From Amanita rubescens (taxonomy: Eukaryota; Basidiomycota; Agaricomycetes; Agaricales; Amanitaceae): DNA of 64,000 nt. Each line of letters begins with the position of its first letter. Position 1 is the first letter of the stretch. The stretch is taken from contig WION01000238.1 in assembly GCA_015039365.1 (NCBI GenBank), positions 18,270 through 82,269 on the forward strand, in the 5' to 3' direction. The notes below the pieces were generated by a model. It was given only the letters and a program-made list of their open reading frames with translations. It was not told the DNA's origin and did no database searches. Positions 34,085-46,622 of the stretch are shown one piece after another. The position numbers were made by a program, and so were the translations under genes.

Positions 34085-34728
34085 ATGGTGAGCGCACAAA
34101 ATCTTTACTTGTCGTCACAAAACCTCATTCGTACGATAGGGTCGCGTTCGTACCAAAACAACAAAGAGGGCTTCCCGAGTTTTGATTGAAAAATAGTCAG
34201 TCAATTTACGAATGACCTTGTGTTTTATTTATTAATTATATTACAGTTACCCCCGCCTCACGCTCGACTTCCACACGAACAAGCGAATTATAGATGAAGT
34301 CGTACGTGCATTGTGTTTACATTACGGAGGAGTCACTTACCACCCAACAGGCCAATGTACCCTCAAAACGCCTGCGCAACAAAGTAGCCGGTTTCACGAC
34401 CCATCTGATGAAACGTATCCAGCGCGGCCCAGTCCGCGGTATCTCATTCAAATTGCAAGAAGAGGAGCGTGAACGCAAGGACAACTACGTTCCAGAAGTG
34501 TCTGCTCTCGATACCGGTGCGACCGGTTTGGACGTTGACCAGGACACCAAGGTGTGTTTCGTGTCGATTTTTTGAGAGCTGGGCTAAACGTTGTGTGATT
34601 CGTAGGACTTGCTGGCTGCCCTCAACTTTGACTCTATCCCTGTTAACCTGATCCAGCTGCCATCCGCGCAGCCAGAACGTCCCCAGCGCCGAGAGCGGAG
34701 AGCGGTACCTGGTGCTGGTCGGTCATGA
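34085..34728 (+). CDS. RPS17: 40S ribosomal protein eS17
   Basis: Small-subunit protein eS17. The ATG at 34085 is the only codon of exon 1. Introns then join [90 protein letters not shown] and [18 protein letters not shown], ending [10 protein letters not shown]. Length (about 145 residues) and all blocks fit the family. The early, dense introns are typical for fungal ribosomal genes. It is divergently paired with uS8. Confidence 0.95.
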
Positions 34729-34821
34729 ATATGAATTTGGTCATATCGCTAGCGATGCACATGTGTATTACAGTCTTTGCAAATGTCTAAAATACGCATT
34801 CATGCGGGAAACTATTAGTAA

Positions 34822-37800
34822 CTATTGATACCATTTCTGATTCAGCAACTTCTTTTTAACCATCGGCCTCGTCACCACGATCGCCGCTAACAGCCCCAGT
34901 ACGGTAAACACTAACTGGGCCTTGTTAAAGCTTTCGCTAAGCACGTCAAACGTGCCTGATGGGGATACGCGTGTCAGGAACAAATCCAAGTCCATACGCA
35001 AACTACGAGCGATGTGGACTCTAACAGTGCTGGGGACGTCGCAATCTGGCGAACCTGCGCAATCTAATAGGAGTGAATCTCAAAACTCGAATACCAGTGA
35101 CGAGGGCGAACTTACCTCATACTGGTGAGAAATGACCTAGTTTAGGTTCATCGGGTATCACAGGATCGTACTGGATCAGCATCTCCTCTTGCTCTTCAGA
35201 CGTTGGCTTTCTCTTTGGCCGGCGCGGGTCCAACAAACGCCTCGAGATGGCATGGATCTTGTGATCGTCCGTCGCCACTGATATTCACTCAGTTGCCAGC
35301 TCGGATAAAACAAGACCAGATACGCACCGATAATATCTTTACTTGTAATCCCAAACTTGGTAGACGTCGTCGCAATAGCTGAAATTCCCCGATGATAAAC
35401 GTACGCCTGTTCAAAAGCAGTGACGTTCCGTATGTTTTCGTTGTACGAGCTCATATCCGCGCTGCATTGTCGTCAGCATCCGGAACAAAAGACCAGAAGC
35501 AAAAACACACACACACCTCCCAGTTTTTTGGTCTGCCAACCCTTCATACAATTCCACACTGATCATCCTCCACCCCTTCGTCTGACTACCCATTCCCTCA
35601 TCGTAATAATGATACACCAACCAATTCTCCGTCAAGCTCACTCTCACATCGCACACGGGCCTTTTGCCAGTCACACCCGGCACGACAACAGTGGTACAAA
35701 ATGGACCCTTTGACGCCATCCACGATGTACAACCCGCAAGTCGGTGGCACTTTACTGCTTCCCGAACTCAACGCAGCGGGTTCGGTCAACACACCAAACG
35801 CTCTCGAGTTGAGGTACTTGTACAGCGTCGTTCTGTTTCCTAAAACTCTTCCATGCGATGCTACAGGTCCTTTCGCAAAGGGTATAAGAGATTGCAGATT
35901 CTCGTCGGAAGGTAAGGAAAGTGACCATGTCTCGTAAGCGATGTATCTGCGTTCGGTGTCAATTCAGTCCAAAAACAACACAGAGGCAACTCACCGATGG
36001 CTCAAATTCTCGTTCAGGTCTACGCCATGGCCAACCACCTTTCTTCAAGATCCTGCCACTTTGCTTGTCATGTACACTCGTCGTCAAGGGTAACGACAAC
36101 GAAGGTGCAACACGCGCAAACATAGACATTGTCACGTCGTTCTCGGGATATAGATAAACCTGTCTATCGGTCATTGCCTTGTTTAGAGACCGCAGATACA
36201 GACACTCACCTGCAAAAACTCATCAAGCATAATCACCGCCCTCGTCTCGTTTTGCAAAAGGAATCCATCCACCATGACACCTTGAATGACATCCATCCCT
36301 TGCAACAAATCTCGCCCGTCCTTTGACCGCTTCACCACTCGTGTACGGACATCCGCACCCGTCATAGCATCGACGTGGAAAACAACGGTATCCACCAAAG
36401 TCTGATAATAATTCGATCAATGAACCGACCATTTGGGATAACAAACAGAACCAACTCACGTTATGCGCCGTCCTTTGCGCAATCAACACAACCTCGGGTT
36501 GAGTCACTTCCTCAGGCACAAACGACACCGTCTTCCCCTTCTTCTTCTTCTTGTCCTTTTTACGAATACCACTGCTCCCAACGGGCTTGATCACGTATAC
36601 TTTAACAACGTCCACGCGACCTCCTACGATTTTCCCATTCTTTCCCGGTTCCCCTGCCCATCCAAGGCCAAAGATGCGACTCCAGACGATCTCCCCGTTT
36701 GCGGTATCAATCGCATACACGTTTCCAAATTCAGTAGCTGCGATGATGAGCTGTCGGAATCCGAATGGATCCCGGGCGAGGTTGGTCGAATTGGCGATGG
36801 CGGCGGGAGAAACGGTTGATGGGTAGGACCCTGTTGCGAACCGGCGTATAAAGTTGAAGAGGTAGCGAGGGAGGTTCTAATAATCGTGCACGCGTTAGCT
36901 GATTAATTTTTTTTTGGTTAAGACTAGTAATAATGACCTGCGCTTCGACTAATTGTCGTAAAACTCTTCCAGGAAAGCCTTCGTTTTGTCGTTTTACAGA
37001 TACTACGGATGTTTGTTCGGGTAGTTCCACAAATTCTGATGCGGTTATGGCAGAGAGGGCTTCCTCCCTATTCCAGACGAGTTCTGATGATGGGTGTTCT
37101 GTGAGAGGGATGGACCATAGCTGTACGGCACCGGTGCTGGTGGTAATGACAAGTTGATAATCCGAGGAGACGCTCAAGGCAACCTGTTTATTTAAACAAT
37201 GAGAGTCTTGTAAAAGCGTGATGACAGAACGTACGTGAGCAATGGATCCATGCGTAGCGAGATCAAAGGAAAAGGTGTATCTTTGCGATTTAGTTGTCGA
37301 AATTGAGAAGATGTCCGCAATACCTTTCTGCGTTTTTTTTTGCTCAGATGATTGTGCTCAACAGGAAGAAACGACTCACTCGTAAGGATTTAGACCAAAA
37401 GACACGCGCAATATGAATCTTCTCTTCCTTATCCACGCTTCCGCTAAATACCATCTCCGAAGTTTCCTCCACGGACAGCTGCACAACACCCGTAGGAGTC
37501 AGATGGAATCATAAATTTGAACGAAATCTGAATCTGGACCTTTTCAAATTCGCCCAAAAGCTGGATAGACGTCCCATCATCCTCCATCTTCAACAAGCGA
37601 GCCGGTTCGCCCTTCTTCAATCCAACAAAGTGTCCATAGCTGCTCAAACCGACATCCAGCAGTTTCTCAAACTCGACGTTTTTAACCTTGCCAACGGCGT
37701 TCTTCAAGTCAGGCGTGAGCGCTTTTGACTTGACTTGGCCGTCTTCAAGCCAAGCAATTCTAGGCCTATATTCATGTGGTACGTGGAGGGAGAGCAGAAT

Positions 37801-38682
37801 CAAGTCGGATGCGGGGTCGGCAATGTTTGAAGGAACGTTGACATCGTTGAGGACTTGGCCTGTGGATGAAGAGAGGGCCGTAATGTGTAGGGTATAAGAC
37901 GCCGTGGATTTCGCTACACCGATGACGTAGACTGCGTAAGAGGTCGAGAAGACTTTTGTGTATATAACGAGGGAGCTGTCGAAAAGAGTCAACACACGCA
38001 ACTATGCAGAAAACCGATGCGTACCCCTGGTCTGGAGCTGTCCATGTCCATTTCACCTCGCCAGTGCTGCCATCAATATGGGATAGCTGGTATCCCTTGG
38101 TGAGAACGAGAAGATCGTTCGGCTTGTCTGCGACGTAGGCTACGAAACGTCCAAAGTGCAGGGGCTGGGATGCACTGCCTTCTAGTTGAGGATGAAGACT
38201 TTGCTCGGAGATGAGGTGACCGGTGGAGACGTCGAAAACACGCAACGTTGCATCACGCTGGCCGGAGAGAGTGGTTATGACTGTACGATTAATCTCAGGC
38301 TCATTGGCACCAGGGTAAAGCAAAGCAAATGGAATACCTGTGTCATCCGTGTACAATGCGTTGATTCTATCTTCTCTGTCAAAGATAAACCGCCAAGCTG
38401 AAGAAGTGATGAGCCGAACATCCCAATGACTCAAGGACGCAGCAACTAACCCACAGTGCCGTTTCCAGGATGCAAAGCTGCAAGCACATTGTTCGTCGTC
38501 GCTGTCAGCACGAGGCTGGAATCGTTTCCAGAAGAATGGAACCTTGGCGCTGTTTCTGCCGCGCCAAGGAGAGGAACGCCGATAAGAGGTTTATACCAGT
38601 CAATGACGCCAACGTCCGACTCGTGCAAAGCCCAAGCTTGCGCCGAGAACAGAGCAAGAGCATGCAGGAGACAAAGGCGCAT
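34822..38682 (-). CDS. EMC1: ER membrane protein complex subunit 1
   Basis: EMC inserts and folds membrane proteins in the ER; EMC1 is its large lumenal beta-propeller subunit. From 38682 on the minus strand I read a signal peptide (MRLCLLHALALFSAQAWA), then the family opening GVIDWYKPLIGVP, NNVLAALHPGNGTVGWR and DGSTGEVKWTWTAP (propeller). The C-terminal part has RPKRKPTSEEQEEMLIQYDP, SPSGTFDVLSESFNKAQ, one transmembrane segment (LVFTVLGLLAAIVV) and a short cytosolic end (VKKKLLNQKWYQ). Many short introns. I read both ends in full and the middle in part, and no lesion is evident. Its ATG sits at the edge of the transposon at 38687, inside the presumed target-site duplication, so its own upstream DNA is now at 43843-44065. 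Confidence 0.93.
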
Positions 38683-38855
38683 TTCGAGGATTCCCCAAAT
38701 GCGACACTGTCACACTCACGGTCATCCTACACACTCGCCAAACGGCCACCACACTCGCTCAAATGCCCCTCACATTCACCAAAGTGTTGGCCACACTTGT
38801 CAAAAAACCCCTCACACTCATTTAATACATCCACACTCGCACCCTCCGTGATGAG
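38677..38855. repeat. Left target-site duplication and terminal inverted repeat
   Basis: 38677-38686 is gcgcatttcg, which contains the complement of the EMC1 ATG. The terminal repeat from 38687 holds about seven CACACTC-like motifs at intervals of 12-30 bases, matched in inverse orientation at the right end. Confidence 0.8.
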
Positions 38856-41800
38856 ATGCCATGATTTGGAGAGCATACGTGGCACGCCGCACCGCTTGCG
38901 TGACCTTCCTCATTTAGTTTGGTGCCAGGGCCCTCCTTCCTCATTTAGTTTAAGCTGTTCCTGGGGGACAAAGAGAGCGTAAAGAGATTGTAAAGAGAGC
39001 GACAAAGAGAGATCGAGCAATCCGACGCTCGCCCCAAAAAGTTATGATAGTGTAATTGTTAGTGACATTGAAATTACAACACATTTCCGAGTCAATAGTA
39101 AATACTAAATTTACGAGCCTCCAGTATTTGTAAGGAAGCTATTGAACAGTTCTTCAGTAGTTGGATCAATTGCATAGTATGATGGGTCGGTTGTTGCAGG
39201 TTCTACATCACCTGAGACATTGTGCAACATCACCATTTGGTCGTGACTGGCATGTGGTAATAGGTTTTCAGATACAGTGTATGGCAAGTCGTTGCTAGTT
39301 GACGTGTTCAGCAAGTTACCATAGTAGTTGCCCAGACCAGTGCTTGTTGACGCTATCGGCATGTCACTATATTGGGCCCATCCCGGAAGACTACCATCAT
39401 ATATTAGCGACGTTAGTAAACCTTCAAGACACGTACTGGTCAGCAACCTGAGCATCCAGATTACAGGCTGACGACAGCCCTTCCTCGGGCCACGTCATTG
39501 TGTTATCCCACATTCCAAAACCGCCGGCGGCCGCAGCAAATGCCTGTGCCTGTGGGATGTATGTCTCATCTGGGCCTGACGGTCCTGACCATGTGATTAG
39601 CGGTTTATCTAAGGACAATGTGAGATATTGTCGGTGTTGCACACCTTCGTTAATCTGTGCTGGGCCTTGTTCCTTTCCCTTTCGAGACGAAGTTCGACCA
39701 CTAGAACTTGATCCAACTCGATATGAAGATGAGCGCCTTGACGACAAGCCGGCCTTGCGCGTCTTTAATTCTTTCAACTTCTCCTGGTTGTCTTTCCGAA
39801 CTTGGCTCAAGGCCTGTATCTCGTTATTGATTCGGTCCACCTCTGAATCCTGAAACCTTTTCTCTTGAGATTTGCGAGCTGTAAGAGAATTGCGTGTCAG
39901 TGCCCGTGACATGCGATTAAAGGCATCATTCCGATTGTTGCGGAGAACACCGGCTGTCATTGAGTCCTTGATTTCCGCAGCAACTGTGTTATCGAGGATA
40001 CGGGCACTGCCAGTTATCAGTACTCTATTTCTCAAATGGTGCTCTCGGAAATCCTGGCACACCTTTCAATTGCTTCAACAAGCGACAACTTCGTGCCAGT
40101 GTTAGAATTCGTCCAGTGATGCTGGCTTTCACCCATGTTTGTTGTCGCCTGGGTTATTGTCCAGTCCGCCGGGTTCATTTTTGTACGTAATGGCATAATT
40201 GCTGGAAGGATCCAGCGATGGTCAAGTTTATGAGCCCACCACGCTGGCAATTGTCAATTACTATTAATTTCACATAGCAATACAGTTAATATCGGTATAC
40301 GGACCTTGAACCTCATCGGGGAGATCCCCGATCCACGTTGAAAATTCACTGAACTCCTTCTCTGTCTTGATGTAAGGAAAATCTTGGATTCGCCGGTATT
40401 GTTCATCATTGAGCACTGGTCGGAGTTTCTGGATGCCGCTGTGATACAGATCAAGATGTGTCCAAGAAATGGTCTTTGAAATGAGACAATACCGTTTTAC
40501 ATGCGTGTAGCATGCACGAACAACATATTGAACTAGGATCTCAGGATCTGTTGTTCTTATTTCACTATAGTCTGGCTCATTGGTGGTGAGGAATGAGTCT
40601 CCAAAGCCCTGAACTTGCGCAAGTTCAAGGTCAACATTGAGGGAGAGAAGGTTTCCGCCACGACTGAACCGTTTGAAGAGTAGGCGCCGATTTGTAATTA
40701 CATGCGTGAGACGTTGGAATTCATCGAAAAGGGCTTTGTATTGCGTTCTATCTGCCCTGTTAGTGTATATTCGTCCAATGGTCACAGCTAGACGAGTCAG
40801 GTATGAGCAATTGGATACCAGCCTTGCCATGGGCTTATCATCGTACCTCGGTGAACTGCTGCACACCAGATAACTATTTCACACTCCTGGAACTCTCCAA
40901 CTGTACGCTTAAATGTCGTGTCAATTTGAATCGTGATGGCCTGATGAACGAGGCCAAGTAGATATGGATGAAATGTGTAAATCAATAGTCCGTCACTTGG
41001 AGTTGTCAGAATATTATGAACGTAGCGCTCATCAACAGGCTTTTTGCGTTCGCTTCCAAGAATGTTCCATACTCCTGACAAGTAACGATCAATAAAAAAG
41101 AGTAACATTTGCAAAGGCGTGAAACATTGTTTACCTGGGATGCCAAATCCACATGGGTATAGCTTCCGTTTCTCCTGACGGATGATATCCTGTTTTAGGC
41201 GATTGGACTGCAGAGCAGGACTCGTCAAAGCTGGAGTTTTGCCCTGTAGGATCAACCGAGTGCTCGAAGCTATTAAGTTTGCGTGACGAGTCAGCCTGAG
41301 AAAATCTGAAAAAATTGTTTATTACCATTCTCTACTGACTGAACCGTGCTCCCTATCACTCCCACAGCGTCAACGCAACTCCGGTACAGATTCCTGAGGT
41401 CTCGAGAGGCTTTGGATGCCGGTAGGACAGGGTGCGAATGAGGGTAATCGTGGTTCGGTACAATACATGCCATGCGAATTGTTGGGTCCACGGGGACGTA
41501 AATGGTTCGTGATGCTGGGCAATTGTGCCGCTTCATGTTAGTTTGGGTCCCATTGGCATTGTGCGGAAAGCCTAGTGATTGTGATTAACCGATTTTGTCA
41601 AGTAGATCAGTGGAAAGATCGTGACTTACGACATTTCTCAACTTTCCCTCCAACATGTGCTGGAATGACTCGGCTGCATTTAGAGGCACCGGAAAAACCA
41701 TCCAGCTCCTCCCCCGCAAATAAACGAGCTAGCATGTGTTCATCAACGTTATCGGGTATTGAATGGTACTGGTGATTGTCCCGAAACGAGCGCGTCCATC

Positions 41801-43832
41801 CTGAACATGCAATAAAGTATGGCTTGGCCCTCTTCGTCGAATCCTACTCCAGTGGTTGAGACAATCTCATCAATGAAAAGACCACCATAGTCATACCTTA
41901 TATGACTTCATGATAGGGTGACCAGTGCATAGCGAACCTGCACTATCGCGCGCATTGCATTGGCGAGACTGTATGACAAGCCAGAATCTGCAAGGAAGCA
42001 GTTAGCTGCAGTACCACTGTAGCGGGAGCAAGACGAGAGTGCGTACGTCAAGACCAGCTTCTCAGCACTGTTAGCTTCTTTTGTACGGTCTTGTAACTGA
42101 GCTTCAATGATGGATGAGAGTGAGTTGGGGTCAAGTTCATATCGCTCGGCATTGAGAAACTTGGGATCTACTTGTTCACAAGCATAGAAGCCAGCACAAT
42201 CAAGGCGGCTTCTGCGGCATGGGACCGGAACTCCAGTAAAGATGTCAAAAAATGGTTTTGAATCCCCGTCACCAGTTCCACCACGCCAAGAGTCTTGATC
42301 CTATCCAGACCGCGCTCGAATCAGTCCAGACAGGATGCCAGCAAGATTGTAGTAAACTCACCTTGTTTTTTATTATAGCGTCTACGGTCAGAAGCTCGTG
42401 ACCATTTCCTTCATAAATGTTGTATTTGGGGTCGCGTAAATCAATGATGTATGCGGTTTTGACACGAGGAACTGGCCAATAGCTTGGCAAGCCAGTGACG
42501 TACTCGACGCGATCCACTAAAAGCTGCCGATTTAGTCGGCGAGGCTTATCCGAGACACGCGACGTTACATCCTGGTCTAGCCACACCGTGTCAGAAGGTA
42601 GCTCAGTTTCGTCGTCGCTGGCCATATCTTGGGAGTTTGGGATATATTCATCGGATCCAGACTCATGCTCCGAGAAGTCTCCAGTATCACCAACCAGTGT
42701 GGTATCGCTAGGTGTACCGGTACGGCTCAAGTCACCGCCAAGGCTAGGGATGATGCATGTCTCAGGATCGTCTTCAGCCTCTGAATCGGAAAGGATTTCG
42801 ATCGTCTCATGCCCATTTTCGTGGGTGGAGCGAATGCGGACTTCCCCAGCGCTGAGCGATAGCGGAAGATCTTCTACTTTGACTGAATGGTCCAGCGGCT
42901 CGCGTTTAATTATTACTGCAAATATTGAGACCACTAGTAATTGTCTGAACTTAGAAATGAGACAAACCTTTGTTCCTTGAGACGTTATGTTTCATAAACT
43001 CTTTCAACTCGCGTACATCAATCCAGTCATTTGAGACGAATTTGGTGGGGTTGCGTTCTATGAATGTCTTTGTGTAAATCTGCAAAGAGACGTATCACTA
43101 TCAGGTCCAGTAAACATGATAAATATGATCGTAATTACTCACCTCATTCCTAAATCCTTCGATAATTCCTAGTGGCACGCTGTGTAAAAAATCCTTCTCT
43201 TCCTCAGTACGAGGCATTGTAAGCCTGTTCTGAAGGGCTGTTGAAGACCGTGACAACTTTGCGAGTATTCGTTTCTCCCTCTCGGCACCATCACCACCGT
43301 TTCACTCGCTCTCAGCCATATAATTTCAATTTTCTGCACGGCCGCTGATCCACTTGCCTCCCTACAGGTCGGAACAAACCTTTATGCAGCTCAGGCCCGA
43401 GTGTGGTTGCTTGATCAAGTGATGATATCCCCGAGAAGTAATATGCCAGCCAGTTACTGAAGGCGAAAGATGACGAATATATTTGGCTAACATATATACA
43501 GGTGAGCGAGTATGGTATAGCTATCAGCGATGCTACCGTGTGTGCTTACCTGCTGTCGACGTTGAGAGCTGAGCCGACAGGAGAGTGATCGTGCGTGGGA
43601 GTAATATCCTTATGGGGCACGTGTGACAGTATTTGCATTTGTTAGTAGCTCCCTCTAATACTACGAAGTCATGCTATTATGTGGGGTGCTTGATCGCGAA
43701 CGTGAGGATCATTTAAGTGAGTGTGATGAGCATTATAGTGAGTGTGAGGGAGGCCGGAGCAAGTGTGGTGGCCATTCAACGAGTGTGTCGGTTGATGGCG
43801 AGTGTGACAGTGTCGCATTTCACCTATCCTCA
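38687..43832 (-). mobile_element. MULE-like DNA transposon inserted at the EMC1 start codon
   Basis: Both ends carry the same inverted sequence (aaatgcgacactgtcacact at 38697 and its complement ending at 43820). Similarity continues inward for about 130-150 bp as spaced CACACTC-type motifs. Just outside lies a direct repeat gcgcatttcg at 38677-38686 and 43833-43842, a 9-10 bp target-site duplication as usual for Mutator-like elements. Exact end bases are uncertain by one or two. The element is 5.1 kb and encodes one spliced transposase-like gene on the minus strand, so it could be autonomous. Confidence 0.85.
39111..43217 (-). CDS. MULE-like transposase of the 5.1-kb element
   Basis: Starts at 43217 (MPRTEEEKDFLHSVPLG) and ends NTGGS at 39111, with several short introns. 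The N-terminal third is acidic and Ser-rich (ILSDSEAEDDPET), a likely non-catalytic region. The middle has VPVDPTIRMACIVPNHDYPH. The catalytic region shows QIDTTFKRTVGEFQECEIVI (first Asp, as in the MULE D-TFK motif), VDLELAQVQGFG (second Asp, DxxxA type) and TNMGESQHHW (candidate third acid). The C-terminal part is coiled (EIQALSQVRKDNQEKLKEL). Similar unnamed proteins are widespread in Agaricomycetes. The transposase call rests on these motifs and on the inverted repeats around the gene. I did not see a clear lesion, but not every junction was proved. Confidence 0.75.
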
Positions 43833-43842
43833 GCGCATTTCG
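43675..43842. repeat. Right terminal inverted repeat and target-site duplication
   Basis: Inverse counterpart of 38687-38855, with repeated GAGTGTG motifs. It is followed at 43833-43842 by the second copy of gcgcatttcg. Confidence 0.8.
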
Positions 43843-44065
43843 TGGCTGGAGAAGAATTGCTACTCAGGGTCGCGCCGACGCGCCGATCGACGTGTCCGAG
43901 TCCGGCGCCAATTCCGAGTCCGAGTCTAAGCTTAGCCTACGCAGTAACTTCCTGCCTCCACGTGCTGAGCTTTCACCGAGGCCTTGTGGTGCTAGGCTAT
44001 ACTGTATTAACCAATGCTATGTAAGATGGTAAGTATAAGATGCTTAGAGTTGGAGTATAGCTGCA
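43843..44065. promoter_or_regulatory. Displaced native upstream region of EMC1
   Basis: Before the insertion this segment would have abutted the EMC1 ATG, because it follows the second copy of the target-site duplication. It now lies between the transposon and the divergent DUF2235 gene at 44066, which may also use it as its own promoter. Confidence 0.65.
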
Positions 44066-46228
44066 ATGCGTACTTCACTCCGCCCAAGCAATCTTCCTAG
44101 TCCACTCCCTCCTACTTCGCCTACTTCAATGGCTTTCAATGTTCCTGGGAGCTCCCAATGGCACCCGCGATCGTTCCCTATGCCCCTTACACCAGATTTC
44201 TCTCCAACGACTACAGACGCTGCATCGTTTCAACCTTTCGCCGTTGGTGAACGTGAACCCCGGCCCGAACGTGCGTCCGAACTTAAGCCTGCACCTGAGC
44301 CCGAGCCTACAAAGCCAAGGACTCTTGTCCTGTGCTTTGATGGCACAGGAAATAAATTTGGAGAGGTACGTCTCTCGTCTGTTGGCGAATCCATCAATGA
44401 CCTTGTTCCGCAGGAAGTATGTCACTACCAGAAAATAAGCCTCCATTCGCTTAATATTCATTAGAACTCGAACGTCGTTCGCTTCTTCAGAGCATTAATT
44501 AAGACCAAGCGTGACGAGCAGATCGTATATTACCAGGTATGTAATTTGAATTTAGCCTCTATTTTCATATTCATACATCTAGCCCGGGACTGGCACGTAT
44601 AATAAACATGCATTCTTCACGCATACAGCTAGTGCGCTTGCGTCCACGCTTGATGCAGCCATCGCGCTGCATCTCAATGACCACGCCAAGGAAGGGTATG
44701 ACTGCCAGTTCTCGTTCATCATACGATCAATAAATCTATCCCTCCTCTAGATACCAGTTCTTGATTCAAACTTATCAGTGAGTACCGACACCTCAAGTGA
44801 CAGAAATACTGAACAATAGTCCAGCCCTGGAGACAAGATCTGCTTGTTTGGATTTTCTCGTGGAGGTACTTGACTACCTTACATCATCCTTCCCGTCCCT
44901 GATTATCATCCGTACCCTTAGCTCACATCGCTAGGGTCCTGGCAGGCATGCTTTACAAGGTAGTCTTAACCCAATCCGGTAATAACTTTATCTTACCTCA
45001 CAAGGTTGGAATCATACCGAGAGAAAACATACAACAAGTCGACTTTGCCTTCAACATCTACGGTACTACCGGATACCAAGGGTACAAACTTAGCCATGAA
45101 TACAAACAGACTTTCGCGTACGTTACTATCCTAACAGTCACTTCTCTCTCCCTCACCTTGACGCAGTTCACCAGTCGCAGTCGATTTTGTCGGTGTCTGG
45201 TAAGCCAACAATCACCAACGTACTCACCTCTCCCTCATCACCACCTCAACTCTAGGGACACCGTTTCCTCCGTGGGCATCATCCCTCGCACGCACCCCTA
45301 CACATCCGTCAACTACGGCATCAAAACCTTCCGACACGCACTGGCACTCGACGAGCGCCGCGCCAGGTTCCGCCCAAACGTATGGAACGAACTAACCCCA
45401 GATCGCGAACAAGAACTAGACGTGGACATTCCTGAACCGGCTATCCCCTCGGATGTTAATCGAGATGAATGGACTTATGAACCACCCGACCGGGACTATG
45501 CAGACGTGCAAGAGGTATGGTTTGCAGGATGTCACGCGGACGTGGGCGGCGGCTCCCACTCCACGCGCCGAAACCGGAGTTTATCGTCCATTCCCCTCCG
45601 CTGGATGATCAAAGAATGTATCTTGGCCAAAACAGGGATTCTATTTGATCTCGAGTATCTCAAAGAATCCGTCGATTTTGATTTTAACGGTCTTTTGGAA
45701 GAAATGATGAAAAAGGGTGTCAAGGTGGAGGATCTTGGCGAAGGGTACAAGGATCTACGGAAGTATGCTGATAAGGATAATATGACTGTGCCGCCATCTA
45801 TTATAGTGGAGTCTGCGAACGAGGGACCGGTGCAAACCCGCTATGCCAGCAACCACCCGCAAGCTAGCGGTCACCATTTCCATCTCGGACGGCACCCTCT
45901 CGATTTACGTGATAACATTTTCGACCAGCTCATTCTCGTCTGGTTATGGTGGTTCATTGAATTCGTCCCAACTCTCTTCACGTATCAGGATGCCGGAGGA
46001 AACTGGATCCGTTTAAGAATGTACGTCAAGTTGTTCTGTCGCACCCGATTCAAAAAGTCTAACATATTTGCTGCTAGGCGTAATCTTGGCCGCGGGAGGT
46101 ACATACCGTTTTATGAAAACGAGGTTCGGGTTCATGAGTCTGTGGAAGAACGGATACGAGAGGTGGGATATACGCCGAAAGCATATAATTGGGAGCAGAT
46201 CTCTCCGATGATTAATTATGTCAAATGA
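44066..46228 (+). CDS. Tle1-like (DUF2235) alpha/beta hydrolase, diverged third paralogue
   Basis: The ATG at 44066 opens a Pro/Ser-rich leader (PSPLPPTSPTS, later EPRPERASE) of about 85 residues, then TLVLCFDGTGNKFGE. In-frame exon joins give NSNVVRFFRALIKTK, QIVYYQPGTGTYNKH and PGDKICLFGFSRG followed by AHIARVLAGMLYK (GXSXG). Next come VDFVGVW, DTVSSVGIIPRTHPY and VWFAGCHADVGGG (His and Asp of the triad), with WMIKECILAKTG and GRGRYIPFYENE at the end. The region after WMIKECIL is about 50 residues longer than in the pair at 0-12 kb. No lesion was seen. The biochemical substrate is unknown. It is divergent from the original EMC1 promoter region. Confidence 0.88.
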
Positions 46229-46622
46229 TTGGCTTTTCATCCCATCATTTCTTGTATTTATTTAAATGGCTCGTATTTCTCAGTGGAACCTGAACCCCTG
46301 GATCCGAAAACATGAGATTGACGTTGGTGGGTCTAGAATCAAAACCCAGGTTCTGTTGCTACTGAAGCCAAGTTTCTATTTCCGGGAGTACTTCTCTTCA
46401 CGTCGGGTGGTCTTCTGCGGGCGGTACTTCGCCACTAGTCCGAGGCCTCAGGGGAACATTAATGATTGGGCAAGCGGTGAAAAAATAGTATTTGTCATGG
46501 GCTTCGATTACCTGAGACGCCAAACTACCTTTATTATATTGTGCGAGTCTCCTTTCCCACTTCTCGTTATCTGATCCGTAGTCTGCTCTTCTGTCTCACC
46601 TCAGACCGCACAACTACTACCA
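46229..46622. other. Intergenic stretch
   Basis: An open frame covers 46266-46574, but composition and lack of motifs suggest chance. Nothing recognised. Confidence 0.4.

Noticed and set aside
42495..42980. Plus-strand frame of 161 codons
   Set aside because: Antisense shadow of the acidic Ser-rich N-terminal region of the transposase.
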